NCBI RefSeq assembly: GCF_014648115.1
Contig: NZ_BMQM01000017.1
Span: 24,691-88,690, forward strand
DNA: 64,000 nucleotides
Source of the DNA: Deinococcus seoulensis
GTDB taxonomy: Bacteria; Deinococcota; Deinococci; Deinococcales; Deinococcaceae
Direction of reading: 5' to 3'
Below, in pieces: positions 1-6,818 of the stretch. Both the position numbers and the translations under genes were made by a program. Under the pieces are notes generated by a model. It searched no databases and had not been told where the DNA came from. It saw only the letters and a program-made list of their open reading frames with translations. The first letter of the stretch is position 1. Each line of letters starts with the position of its first letter.

Positions 1-357
1 AGTGGACGCCTGGAGCGTCACCGTGAACGGGTGCGTGTTCGCCACGGCAGGCGCGACCTTCACGCGGATGAGACCCTCGACCGTGTCGAGCTTCAGGAGT
101 TGCCCGGTCACGAGGACGTCCGTGCCGTTCGGGCGGCGGGCCGGGCGGATGTTCGAAGGCGGGGCGTACAGGCGGCGCAGCCCGCCGTGCGGACTGGTGT
201 CCGGGAACGCGCGGACCGTGACGCGCTGCGGGGTCTCACCGGGCCGCCAGGCGGTGCGGACGTGCAGACCGTGAATGCGGATGCCGTCCGGGAGCACGGT
301 GGGCCAGCCGGTCACGGTGATCACGGCCGCGTGCGGGATGGGGGAGGCGGGCGTCAT
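1..357 (-). CDS. Hypothetical protein, partial (3' end outside window)
   Basis: Only the first 119 codons are present, from the ATG at 357; the gene runs off the left edge. The visible protein alternates short hydrophobic strands with charged turns (for example TVEGLIRVKV near residues 92-101), which would suit a small beta-barrel fold, but no motif fixes a family. Its start overlaps the stop of the upstream gene by 4 bp (ATGA), so it is the last visible member of the leftward replication operon. Function unknown. Confidence 0.7.
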   Translation of the reverse strand, partial: MTPASPIPHAAVITVTGWPTVLPDGIRIHGLHVRTAWRPGETPQRVTVRAFPDTSPHGGLRRLYAPPSNIRPARRPNGTDVLVTGQLLKLDTVEGLIRVKVAPAVANTHPFTVTLQAST

Positions 358-563
358 GCGAGGTCCTCCTGATCGAGCGGGACGGCGGCGGCGCGTTCGA
401 ACAGCCCGGTCAGCAGCTGGGAGTTCGGGGTGTTCAGTTCCACCAGCGCGGCCGGTGTGTCCTGTCCGGGTTGCAGGCCTGCCGCTTTCAGCTGGTCGCG
501 GGTGGCGAGGCCGTCGGGGATCTCGTCGATGTACTTCGGGATGGACGTCTTGCGGCGCGGCAT
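354..563 (-). CDS. Small hypothetical protein of the replication operon
   Basis: A 69-residue protein starting MPRRKTSIPKYI. It is basic at the N-terminus, has a middle segment RDQLKAAGLQPGQ that looks like a short helix-turn motif, and an acidic C-terminus. It touches the initiator gene stop at 563 and overlaps the next gene by 4 bp, so it is translationally coupled to both. I do not recognise a family; a small DNA-binding or initiator-accessory role is only a guess from position. Confidence 0.65.
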   Translation of the reverse strand: MPRRKTSIPKYIDEIPDGLATRDQLKAAGLQPGQDTPAALVELNTPNSQLLTGLFERAAAVPLDQEDLA

Positions 564-2002
564 CAGCTGGCCGCCTGCTGTGCGGTGTGCTTGACGTGGG
601 TGGTGCTGAACTTCGCGATGCTCAGGCTGTCGCCGCCGTCGAGGTGGACGGTCATGCCGTCGATGCGTTCGATGCGGACCAGGGTGCCGCTGGCCTTGTG
701 CCGCCAGATCTTCCCGGCCGCCAGGGCACCTTCGGCCTCGATGGCCGCGTCGACCGGCGCGTCCTGCTGGACGGGAACGGGGCGGGCGCCTTCGTTCTTC
801 ACGTCGTACGCGTGGCCCAGGGCAGGCTGGGGGGCCGGGGGCCTCTGGCCGGAGAGCATCTCGGGCGTGAAGGCCTTGCCGAGCAGGCGGTCCAGGGCGT
901 AGTACCCGGCGTTCGGCATGCCACCGGGAATGCGGGCGGCGTCGTGCGAGGCGGCCTTCGCGGCGCGGTCCAGTTCGGCGTCCGTCAGGCGGGGCAGCAG
1001 GTGCCGGTGCGTGCCGGGCAGGGCCAGCTGCTCGCGCAGGTGCCCGAGGCGCTTGGCGCTACTGGCCTGCATCAGGGCCCGCAGGACCTTCAGGCCTTCC
1101 GGGTCGCGGGCGGGACGGGCCTGCAGGTCCGCGAGCGGGACGGGTTCCAGCGCCAGGATCGCCCAGGCGTGAGTGCCGGAGGTTTCCACAGGGTTTTCCA
1201 CAGGGGCCGCGGCCGCCGGCGGAACATCTTCAACACCTTCGGCTGTGCCTGATTCCCCGCCTTCCACGCCAGACCCGACCAGTTGATCCAGGAGCAGGTC
1301 CTCGCCACCTTCGGCGTCCGTGTCTTCAGGCGTGCATTCAGGGGTTCCGCCGTCAGGCGAAAGGTCATCATCATCCGCGAGCGGGATGGGGCGAGCGTCC
1401 TCGGGGGCCTCCTCTGATGATGATTCTTTTGAAATAACTTCAAAAGATTGAGGAACTTCAGTTGAAGTAACTTCGGGCATAGCTGGGATGCCACGTGGCA
1501 TAGCTGGGATGCCAGGGGGTGGCATCGTGGGAATGCTAGGTGGCATCACCAGAGTGCCACCTGCCTCCTTTTCGGCGCCCTTCCGGGAGGCCTTCATCAC
1601 CAGGGTCTGCGCCTCCAGTGCGGCCCGCCTGGCCCGGATGCCCTCGATCCACTGACGCCGGGGGGCGAGCACGTAGATGTTCGAGTCGTTCTCCTCCCGG
1701 CCTTTCTTGGTGCGGGCCTGCTTCAGGACCAGGCCGGTATCCACGAGTTCCCGCATGGCCTTCATGGCGCGGTTGCGCAGGCTGCGGGGGTTGGCCTTGG
1801 CGCCCACGGACGCCCGGAAGCACTTCTCGCCGATCGTCAGGTAACTGGGGAACACCAGACCGTCCCGCCCGGCGCAGCGGACGAGGTGCGCGTACACACG
1901 GAAGGCGTCCACGGTCAGGGGGGCGTCGTCGAGTTCCCAGTGAATCTGGAAGGGAAGATCGTCGCGGCCCTCTTCGATTTTCATTTCGCCGCGCTCGGTC
2001 AT
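563..2002 (-). CDS. Replication initiator-like protein with origin iterons inside the gene
   Basis: A 479-residue protein. Residues about 20-115 resemble the winged-helix domain of phage and plasmid initiators: LTVDAFRVYAHLVRCAG, then a helix-turn-helix with FPSYLTIGEKC and basic SLRNRAMKAMREL. Residues about 148-176 are a Pro/Met repeat (PPSIPTMPPPGIPAMPRG) because the DNA there is four iteron-like dyads. An acidic Ser/Glu-rich linker follows, then a separate C-terminal domain (about 285-479). This order (DNA-binding domain, iterons, AT-rich stretch, C-terminal domain) is that of lambda O. Binding of the N-terminal domain to the iterons and helicase loading through the C-terminus are inferred from that analogy. 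A start at residue 7 (MKIEEG) is also possible. A structured leader and candidate promoter lie upstream. Confidence 0.7.
   Translation of the reverse strand: MTERGEMKIEEGRDDLPFQIHWELDDAPLTVDAFRVYAHLVRCAGRDGLVFPSYLTIGEKCFRASVGAKANPRSLRNRAMKAMRELVDTGLVLKQARTKKGREENDSNIYVLAPRRQWIEGIRARRAALEAQTLVMKASRKGAEKEAGGTLVMPPSIPTMPPPGIPAMPRGIPAMPEVTSTEVPQSFEVISKESSSEEAPEDARPIPLADDDDLSPDGGTPECTPEDTDAEGGEDLLLDQLVGSGVEGGESGTAEGVEDVPPAAAAPVENPVETSGTHAWAILALEPVPLADLQARPARDPEGLKVLRALMQASSAKRLGHLREQLALPGTHRHLLPRLTDAELDRAAKAASHDAARIPGGMPNAGYYALDRLLGKAFTPEMLSGQRPPAPQPALGHAYDVKNEGARPVPVQQDAPVDAAIEAEGALAAGKIWRHKASGTLVRIERIDGMTVHLDGGDSLSIAKFSTTHVKHTAQQAAS
1411..1474. other. AT-rich putative DNA unwinding element next to the iterons
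   Basis: About two thirds A+T over 64 bp within a gene that is otherwise strongly GC-rich, directly beside the iterons on their C-terminal-coding side. It holds an 8-bp inverted repeat CTTTTGAA/TTCAAAAG (1426-1433 and 1439-1446), a second dyad ACTTCA/TGAAGT (1455-1460 and 1463-1468), and three copies of AACTTC (1437, 1454, 1469). The protein encoded here is a low-complexity Ser/Glu linker, so the base composition is more likely constrained by the DNA than by the protein. Confidence 0.6.
1475..1559. repeat. Four origin-type iterons inside the initiator gene
   Basis: Four 19-bp units, each an imperfect dyad of the form TGGCAT-N7-ATGCCA, lie at 1475-1493, 1496-1514, 1520-1538 and 1541-1559. Units 1 and 2 differ only at the first base; units 3 and 4 keep the dyad arms with changes. 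Start-to-start spacing is 21, 24 and 21 bp, about two helical turns, so proteins bound to them would sit on one face of the DNA. They code for part of the initiator, as the lambda iterons do within O. Initiator binding has not been shown. Confidence 0.7.
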
Positions 2003-2077
2003 GACGTGACCTGCGGGGCGGCGTTGCGGGTGTGGCGGGGGTTAGGGATCGTCACGGTCGTTCTCCTACGCGCGCAT

Positions 2078-2219
2078 CGGGTATGGGTACCCGTCCGGTC
2101 TGTTGACCGGGACCCGCAGGGCGCGTATCCTGCGGGTAGGCGAGAGCCACCACGAAAGTGGTCATAACTAAGGGTTATCGGTGATCCCTTCTGCGTACTA
2201 CGAGCTGGCCGGCTCTCGC
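2078..2219. ncRNA. Structured RNA or DNA element upstream of the initiator (strand unresolved)
   Basis: Consecutive strong inverted repeats fill the gap between two genes. CGGGTA/TACCCG (2078-2083, 2088-2093), CCGGTC/GACCGG (2095-2100, 2105-2110) and ACCCGCAGG/CCTGCGGGT (2112-2120, 2129-2137) are perfect hairpins. A perfect 9-bp closing stem GCGAGAGCC/GGCTCTCGC (2140-2148, 2211-2219) then encloses an ACCAC-GAAA-GTGGT hairpin (2149-2162) and an AAGGG/CCCTT hairpin (2170-2190). Read on the minus strand it would be the 5' leader of the initiator mRNA; on the plus strand it would be an antisense RNA with a GAAA tetraloop. I do not recognise a known family. Confidence 0.5.
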
Positions 2220-2271
2220 GGAGGGGGTTTCCCTTTTGGTCAGTTGCTCGGTGACCGCCGGGGATGCTCGC

Positions 2272-2299
2272 AGTGTAGCGCATCTCCCGTTCGTGTCAC
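2272..2299 (-). promoter_or_regulatory. Candidate promoter for the initiator leader
   Basis: On the minus strand GTGACA (2299-2294) and TACACT (2277-2272) are separated by 16 bp, resembling -35 and -10 boxes. It would start transcription near 2265 and make a leader of about 260 nt containing all the stem-loops before the initiator start at 2002. Motif match only. Confidence 0.35.
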
Positions 2300-2889
2300 G
2301 CAACTGTGCCGCCCGCGAGAGCGTCCTCGGCCTGCGCTGGCCAGTTCCTTCTGATCCAGCGTTCCTCGTCCCGGAGGTCGGCGCGTTTCATGCTCCGGAC
2401 CGCTCCCAGACGTGATTCCCGCATGCTGTCCGTGAAGGTCGGGTTCCACCAGGGGCCCGGCCCGAGCAGCGCCGCGCGGATCCGCTCGTCGAGCGCCTTC
2501 TCGTCGGTTTCTACCGGTGCGGGCGAATCCTGCGGGATGGTGGGGGCTTCCGGATGGAACGGCGGCGGGTCCTCTTCAGCCGTCTCGGTTGGCCGGACGA
2601 TCAGATACCGCGTGCCGTCCCAGCTGCTCAGCTCCGTGTCGAACAGGACCCAGCCGGCCGCGTCCGCGACCGCCCGGGCCTCGTCCGGGCTGGCCTCCCC
2701 GCCCTTCCGGCTCAGGTAGATCACGTCCCCGTCCGCCGTGCCGACCCGCACCTGCAGGCCCTTACTCAGCACGTGCGACCGTTGTTTGCCGTCCGACCGG
2801 CTCGCGCGGAACAGGCCCGCGAGCGTCACCGCCAGCTGCGTCACCGGCTGCGAGGGCGGGGCGGGATCATCAGCGGCGAAGAGGGTCAC
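2296..2889 (-). CDS. Hypothetical phage protein in the replication operon
   Basis: A 197-residue protein (MTLFAADDPAPPSQ...). The N-terminal 95 residues mix strands and helices (LQVRVGTADGDVIYLSRKGG, then EARAVADAAGWVLFD). A Pro-rich linker follows, and the C-terminal 60 residues are helical and basic (MRESRLGAVRSMKRADLRDE). It may bind DNA or a partner protein, but no family motif is visible. Its ATG overlaps the antirepressor stop by 4 bp, so the two are co-translated. About 290 bp without genes separate it from the initiator. Confidence 0.65.
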   Translation of the reverse strand: MTLFAADDPAPPSQPVTQLAVTLAGLFRASRSDGKQRSHVLSKGLQVRVGTADGDVIYLSRKGGEASPDEARAVADAAGWVLFDTELSSWDGTRYLIVRPTETAEEDPPPFHPEAPTIPQDSPAPVETDEKALDERIRAALLGPGPWWNPTFTDSMRESRLGAVRSMKRADLRDEERWIRRNWPAQAEDALAGGTVA

Positions 2890-3662
2890 GCGTCAACACC
2901 CGGCAGGGCCGCTGGCCCGGTCGGCGGGGGTGGCGGCAGGAGCCGCTGCGCGCGCATCTGCCGGTCCAGCCATGCCAGGCCCTTCGGCGTGACGCGGGTC
3001 GTGCGCGACAGGTGCTTCCCGTCCGGCGCCGCATTCGTCTTCACCACGAAATATCCCCGGTCCAGGTATTGCTGGTAGGGAATGTTGTGGTTCTCCGTGC
3101 CGCTGCGGTGGCGGTCCATCAGGATCTGCCGGTCACGCAGGACCGTGAACAACCGCTTCTCCCCGGATCCGAGGATCTTCGCGGCCGCGTCCAGGCTGTA
3201 CGTGCCGTCCGCGGACATCAGCGTCTGGAACTGCTGGGCCTGCGGGGCGAGCACGGCGTTCTCCTCCATCAGGGCGCGGCGGGCCCGCTCGGCCTCCACG
3301 TACCGCTCCGCGAAGGTCAGCGGATCGATCTCCTGCGCTGCCGGCAGGGTGTACGCGCCGGTCTGCCGGATGGAGGGCAGGACCTCCTCCGTCACCCACA
3401 CCTGGAACGGCTCGGCGTGCGGGGAGTCGCTGCGCATCACGACGCGGTACAGGGCGCTTTCGTTGATGATGAGGGCGTCGCCCTGACGACCTAAGCTGAG
3501 CTTAGACCGTTGATGCGCCTGCAGTCGCTGCGCCACCATGCTCGGGTTGCTGAGGCTCAGGGCGCGGCAGACGTCCCCCAGCAGGAACCAAGGCTGCTGG
3601 TCGATCAAGTGCACGCGCAGGTCGAACAGACCGAACTTGAAGGTCTGAAGGGTGTCGTTCAT
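2886..3662 (-). CDS. Phage antirepressor, BRO-N plus KilA-C type
   Basis: 258 residues. Residues about 8-110 match the BRO-N/Ant pattern: WFLLGDVCRALSLSNPSMV, a central IINESALYRVVMRSDSP, and VTEEVLPSIRQTGAY. Residues about 155-245 resemble the KilA C-terminal domain (SLDAAAKILGSGEKRLFTVLRDRQILM, then PYQQYLDRGYFVVK). Such proteins bind DNA or inactivate prophage repressors and help trigger lytic growth; the target here is not visible. A 15-bp perfect dyad similar to the lysogeny operators lies inside the 5' part of this gene at 3491-3505. Confidence 0.85.
   Translation of the reverse strand: MNDTLQTFKFGLFDLRVHLIDQQPWFLLGDVCRALSLSNPSMVAQRLQAHQRSKLSLGRQGDALIINESALYRVVMRSDSPHAEPFQVWVTEEVLPSIRQTGAYTLPAAQEIDPLTFAERYVEAERARRALMEENAVLAPQAQQFQTLMSADGTYSLDAAAKILGSGEKRLFTVLRDRQILMDRHRSGTENHNIPYQQYLDRGYFVVKTNAAPDGKHLSRTTRVTPKGLAWLDRQMRAQRLLPPPPPTGPAALPGVDA
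3491..3505. promoter_or_regulatory. Perfect dyad CTAAGCTGAGCTTAG, operator-like
   Basis: A 15-bp perfect palindrome that matches the operators near 11.9, 12.0 and 14.5 kb (CTAAACTNAGTTTAG) except for one symmetric pair. It lies in the coding region of the antirepressor, so it could be a roadblock site or a chance outcome of codon use. Evidence is sequence similarity only. Confidence 0.35.
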
Positions 3663-3797
3663 GAAGTAACCTCGCCGGGTGGGGTGGAGGTGTGGCCGCG
3701 CATCTCTGACCGTGCGCGCCTCGGTCGGTGGTGGGGGCCGTCAGGTGTGCCCTGGCGTTCCCCGTGCGGCCCTGGTGCGGTGGCCAGGGCGGGTGGA

Positions 3798-4178
3798 TCA
3801 GGCCTGCTGAACGACGAGGCGCGGCGGGCGGTCCAGCACGTCCATGACATGCCGCACGGCCGCGCGGACCTGCGGGAGGCTCACGGCGCCCAGCAGGTCC
3901 GGCGGTCCCTTGATCCGCCCGCCGTCCTCGAGGAGGCGTTGCGTGCCGACCAGTGCCAGCAGGATCAGTTCGGCGTCCTCGCGGGGCACGTCGAGGGCCG
4001 AGCCGGTCAGGGTGGCGACTTCGAGGTCGTCGCGCACCCGCCGGAGCCGCGCGGCCGTGAGGACGGGCGCGAGGTCCTGCCCGAGGCGGTTGCCGTCCGT
4101 GACGTGGTTCAGGACGAGACTGACGCAGCCGAGCAGGGTGTAGCCGAGGTCCTCGGTGGTGGGTTCAGTGGTGGTCAT
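3798..4178 (-). CDS. Hypothetical helical protein
   Basis: 126 residues, starting MTTTEPTTEDLGYTLLGC, with GGAG just before the ATG. It appears all-helical (LGCVSLVLNHVTDG, LTAARLRRVRDDLEVATLTG, AELILLALVGTQRLLEDGG), ending with a basic LPQVRAAVRHVMDVL helix. It overlaps the upstream gene by 14 bp. About 135 bp with no convincing gene separate it from the antirepressor start. Family unknown. Confidence 0.65.
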   Translation of the reverse strand: MTTTEPTTEDLGYTLLGCVSLVLNHVTDGNRLGQDLAPVLTAARLRRVRDDLEVATLTGSALDVPREDAELILLALVGTQRLLEDGGRIKGPPDLLGAVSLPQVRAAVRHVMDVLDRPPRLVVQQA

Positions 4179-4677
4179 GGGTCTCCAGGGGGCGCTGTTC
4201 TCGCGGCGCGCGGTCGCGGGCGGAGGTGAGGGTGACGCTCTGGCCGCCGCTGCTGAGGGTGACGCTCTCCAGATCGCCGCTGTCGTCGACCATCTTCTGG
4301 AGGCCGTCCTTCAGCGTTCCGGCGGCCGCGAGGATCGGGTTGGCGTTGATGGTTTCCAGCAGGACGTGGAAGTCCAGGAACGGCGGGGCGTCCGCGTCTG
4401 GGCGCATGACGGCCCCGAACCGGAAGTCCTTGGTGGTGCTCTTGACGAAGAACAGGTTGAAGGTGCGCTTCTCGCCCGCCTCGTCCGTGACGTGTAGCTG
4501 CGCGGTGACGGGGCCGCCCTTCCCGGCCTTCTGGACGCGGGCGGCGCGGTGCAGGAGGCGCAGGTCCGTGCCGCTCGGGAGGATCAGCGTCAGTTCCGTC
4601 AGCGGCTCCCCGATCCGGTTGTGTTTGTGGGTGAGGCTGTCGAGGTCCACGCGGGCGGTCTGCTCCTGGCGGGTCAC
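4165..4677 (-). CDS. Hypothetical phage protein
   Basis: 170 residues. The N-terminal part has predicted beta-strands (ELTLILPSGTDLRLLHRAARVQ, VTAQLHVTDEAGEKRTFNLFF); the C-terminal 50 residues are polar and Ser/Thr-rich, ending in a His-rich tail. Overlapped on both sides by co-directional genes. No catalytic motif is seen and I cannot assign a family. Confidence 0.65.
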   Translation of the reverse strand: MTRQEQTARVDLDSLTHKHNRIGEPLTELTLILPSGTDLRLLHRAARVQKAGKGGPVTAQLHVTDEAGEKRTFNLFFVKSTTKDFRFGAVMRPDADAPPFLDFHVLLETINANPILAAAGTLKDGLQKMVDDSGDLESVTLSSGGQSVTLTSARDRAPREQRPLETHDHH

Positions 4678-4895
4678 GGTCCCACCAGGGCACCGCTGAC
4701 AGCGTGTAGGCTGCGCCAGCCGGCGAGAACGATCAGGGCGCTGAAGGTCAGCAGGATCAGCGGAATGGTGTGGTCAGCGAACGGCCCGCGCCGACCGGCG
4801 TGCAGGACGCGCACGCACACCACGCCGAGCAGCAGACCGCCCAGCAACACGGCGACCGACAGGACGGCCAGGCCCACCAGGGTCAGGGCGTTCAC
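4674..4895 (-). CDS. Small two-pass membrane protein
   Basis: 73 residues with two clear hydrophobic segments, about residues 5-30 (LVGLAVLSVAVLLGGLLLGV) and 45-62 (IPLILLTFSALIVLAGW), joined by a short basic loop. It overlaps its neighbours by 4 bp at both ends. The position in an early/replication operon argues against a holin; superinfection exclusion or membrane anchoring are open possibilities. Confidence 0.65.
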   Translation of the reverse strand: MNALTLVGLAVLSVAVLLGGLLLGVVCVRVLHAGRRGPFADHTIPLILLTFSALIVLAGWRSLHAVSGALVGP

Positions 4896-5302
4896 GCGTG
4901 CTCCGCGATGAATTCAGCCAGGCGGTGCCCGGTGACGTCCTCCACCCGGAAGAAGGTGGGCTGATGCCCGTGCCGCGCGGCCCAGACGTCGAACACCTGA
5001 TCAAGCTGCACCTGCAGGTCGTCGAGTTGATCTTCCGGCACGTTCGCCAGCCACTCGCTCGCGGCCGGGCCGTGCAGGGAGGCGGCAGCGCTCGCCGCTT
5101 CGGGGAGTAGGGCGTCCACGCTGCCCAGGAACAGGCTGGCAGCGGGCGTGACGGCGCGGGCCAGGAACACGCGCGGGTGATCGCACACCAGCGGCGGGTG
5201 ATCGAGGGCATACCGGGTGGCGGCCTCGCGGGTGGGGAACGGACCGAACCACGGACCGTCCGTGCTCCAGGCGCAGGCCCAGGGGCGGGAATCGTCAGTC
5301 AT
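4892..5302 (-). CDS. Hypothetical protein, first gene of the leftward operon
   Basis: 136 residues. The N-terminus (WACAWSTDGPWFGPFPTREA) resembles a short beta-hairpin seen in several small phage proteins. The rest is helical, with an acidic segment NVPEDQLDDLQVQLDQVFD. A GGAGTC-type ribosome binding site precedes the ATG, and a strong bidirectional terminator lies 28 bp upstream, so transcription of this operon must begin between 5303 and about 5330 or read in from further right. Function unknown. Confidence 0.65.
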   Translation of the reverse strand: MTDDSRPWACAWSTDGPWFGPFPTREAATRYALDHPPLVCDHPRVFLARAVTPAASLFLGSVDALLPEAASAAASLHGPAASEWLANVPEDQLDDLQVQLDQVFDVWAARHGHQPTFFRVEDVTGHRLAEFIAEHA

Positions 5303-5329
5303 AAAGGGACTCCTTGGTGTCAGGGAGGC

Positions 5330-5368
5330 AAGAAGAGGCGCACACCGTAACGGTGTGCGCCTCTTCTT
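5330..5368. terminator. Strong bidirectional stem-loop
   Basis: An 18-bp perfect stem (AAGAAGAGGCGCACACCG at 5330-5347 with its complement at 5351-5368) closed by a TAA loop. The A-rich left and T-rich right arms make it suitable as a terminator in either direction. It insulates the leftward operon from the acetyltransferase island. Confidence 0.75.
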
Positions 5369-5387
5369 GAAAAAGCAGGGTTGTGGT

Positions 5388-5912
5388 TCAGGCCATCAGA
5401 TCAAGCAGCATGCTGGTCGTGTCGTCCGCTCCAAGTAGCAACCCGGATTCTCGGCCGGGTTGGAAAGTGGCGGCCTGGAAAAAGTGCTTCTCGTAGAAAG
5501 CGATGGAGGTGGGGGTCGCGTCCAGGGTGATGAATCGCAGCCCGATCTGTTCCGAAACCTGACGTGCAGTATCCGTGGCTATGTCCAGCAGTTGGGTTCC
5601 CAGATTCCTCCCGTGCCAGTCCTTGTGGACGGCCAGGAGCTCGATGTGCATGGTTGGAACGATCCGGTGCGTCAGATGCGGAATGACATTGCTGCGGTCA
5701 ATAGAGTCGACCTCCAACTGAGCTGCCCGGAGAGCGATGCACGCTATCAACCGGCTATCTCCAGCGTTCAGGCCTATCAAACGCACGCGCCCTTCCTGAA
5801 TGGCGGCAGGGATCCGTTTTTCCAGAGCGGCGTTTAGACCGGGGTCCCCACAGTCGAATCCCACGCAGGAGAATCTCGCGTCAAGGGTTCGGGGCTGCAG
5901 AGGAAGCATCAC
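5388..5912 (-). CDS. GNAT-family acetyltransferase (toxin-like)
   Basis: 174 residues. The acetyl-CoA-binding segment is seen at about residues 88-110 (IELLAVHKDWHGRNLGTQLL, with HGRNLG as the pyrophosphate loop), and Tyr140 in IAFYEKHFF sits where TacT-like GNAT toxins carry the catalytic tyrosine. Those toxins acetylate aminoacyl-tRNA, but they are normally paired with a ribbon-helix-helix antitoxin. The upstream gene here does not look like one, so a toxin role is inference. Start is GTG 5912 or ATG 5909. Base composition is less GC-rich than the flanks, suggesting separate acquisition. Confidence 0.75.
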   Translation of the reverse strand: MMLPLQPRTLDARFSCVGFDCGDPGLNAALEKRIPAAIQEGRVRLIGLNAGDSRLIACIALRAAQLEVDSIDRSNVIPHLTHRIVPTMHIELLAVHKDWHGRNLGTQLLDIATDTARQVSEQIGLRFITLDATPTSIAFYEKHFFQAATFQPGRESGLLLGADDTTSMLLDLMA

Positions 5913-5951
5913 GCGGTGCGCATGATACCGGGTCAGGCTGTGGCAACTCGC

Positions 5952-6290
5952 TTACTTTCGCAGCAGTATTGTCTTCAGTCCGTTACGAGTTTTGAGCCGG
6001 TGAATCCGCTGTCTTTTCTGACGAGTTCTGGTCGACTTCAGTTTCCCTGACTGGAGGATGATGACGTTCCAATGGAGTAGGGATTGCTCGTCAGTGCGTG
6101 TCACGCAGCTCTGTTCGGCACCGCCGTGCCATTTGGCTGGTACCTTGTCTGCCTGATCAACCTGCACGGGGCGGGAGGCTGCGCCGCGGCTGCGTGCGAG
6201 CATGGCCCGCCTGCCTGCTTCCCACTCGGGGTCACGTTGCCCGCGGGTAAGGACTCGCTGCAGCTCTGTTTCAGTGATTGAATGTGCCAT
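5952..6290 (-). CDS. Hypothetical protein upstream of the GNAT gene, possible partner
   Basis: 112 residues with a good ribosome binding site (GGAGG) before the ATG at 6290. The first 45 residues are helical (SITETELQRVLTRGQRDPEW, then EAGRRAMLARSRG); the C-terminal half becomes very basic (KLKSTRTRQKRQRIHRLKTR) and low in G+C, so the reading frame may be damaged or extended there. A 17-bp palindrome lies just upstream. It may be the antitoxin-like partner of the acetyltransferase, but no known antitoxin fold is visible. Confidence 0.5.
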   Translation of the reverse strand: MAHSITETELQRVLTRGQRDPEWEAGRRAMLARSRGAASRPVQVDQADKVPAKWHGGAEQSCVTRTDEQSLLHWNVIILQSGKLKSTRTRQKRQRIHRLKTRNGLKTILLRK

Positions 6291-6308
6291 CAGGACCTCC
6301 TCCCGCGG

Positions 6309-6325
6309 TTACCAGTCACTGGTAA
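6309..6325. promoter_or_regulatory. 17-bp palindromic operator candidate
   Basis: TTACCAGTCACTGGTAA is a perfect dyad around one central base, 18 bp upstream of the gene starting at 6290. A related dyad, TACCAGATCTGGTA, occurs upstream of cas3 at 36447-36460, with half-sites one base closer. It is a plausible autoregulation site for the GNAT module. Confidence 0.5.
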
Positions 6326-6729
6326 TCCGTTCCACGCAGGATACACAACATGCATGTGTTGTATGTGGCTGGACAGGTCCCCCGCCTGAGGTGATCTGTA
6401 TCCACCGGGTGATGGGGACTGCTGCTCCCAGGGTCTGTTGGATCTGGAGGCGAGCGGGTACGTGCTGTACATCCCAGATGTGAATAGCTTCTCGAAAGCG
6501 GTTTGGGTCGAAGTTGAGAGACGGCAGCTGACCGCCTGACAGATTTTATGAGATGAACCGCATCGGCCTGGGCGCGCAGGGTAGCGCGCAATTGGATGGC
6601 GCTGAGCTTGATGGTCAGCAGGCGCTCGTGCACCTCATCCGGGATGCCCTCCAGGTCGCCCACGTACTCACAGGCGTCATTCACGATTCGGTCCAGCTCT
6701 GCCGCCAGCTCCAGCGGGGGCCGGGTCAC
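6316..6729 (-). CDS. Small helical phage protein, C-terminus possibly altered
   Basis: Starts with GTG at 6729, overlapping the preceding stop (GTGA). The first 55 residues form a coherent helical domain (LELAAELDRIVNDACEYVGD, then EVHERLLTIKLSAIQLRATL). The remaining 80 residues (from about SVRRSAAV) look like non-coding sequence read in frame, and the stop lies inside the operator of the GNAT module. Insertion of that module near 6540 may have replaced the original 3' end. Function unknown. Confidence 0.5.
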   Translation of the reverse strand: MTRPPLELAAELDRIVNDACEYVGDLEGIPDEVHERLLTIKLSAIQLRATLRAQADAVHLIKSVRRSAAVSQLRPKPLSRSYSHLGCTARTRSPPDPTDPGSSSPHHPVDTDHLRRGTCPATYNTCMLCILRGTDYQ

Positions 6730-6818
6730 GACTGCCCCCCACCGGCGCCGTCGCGCAGCTTGAGCACCGTCAGTTCCGTGCGGAGGTTGGTGAGGTACTT
6801 CAGGACGTCCGGGAGCGT

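Noticed and set aside
3659..3850. 63-codon minus-strand frame upstream of the antirepressor
   Set aside because: Arg/Pro/His-rich, overlaps a better gene in another frame, and has no ribosome binding site.
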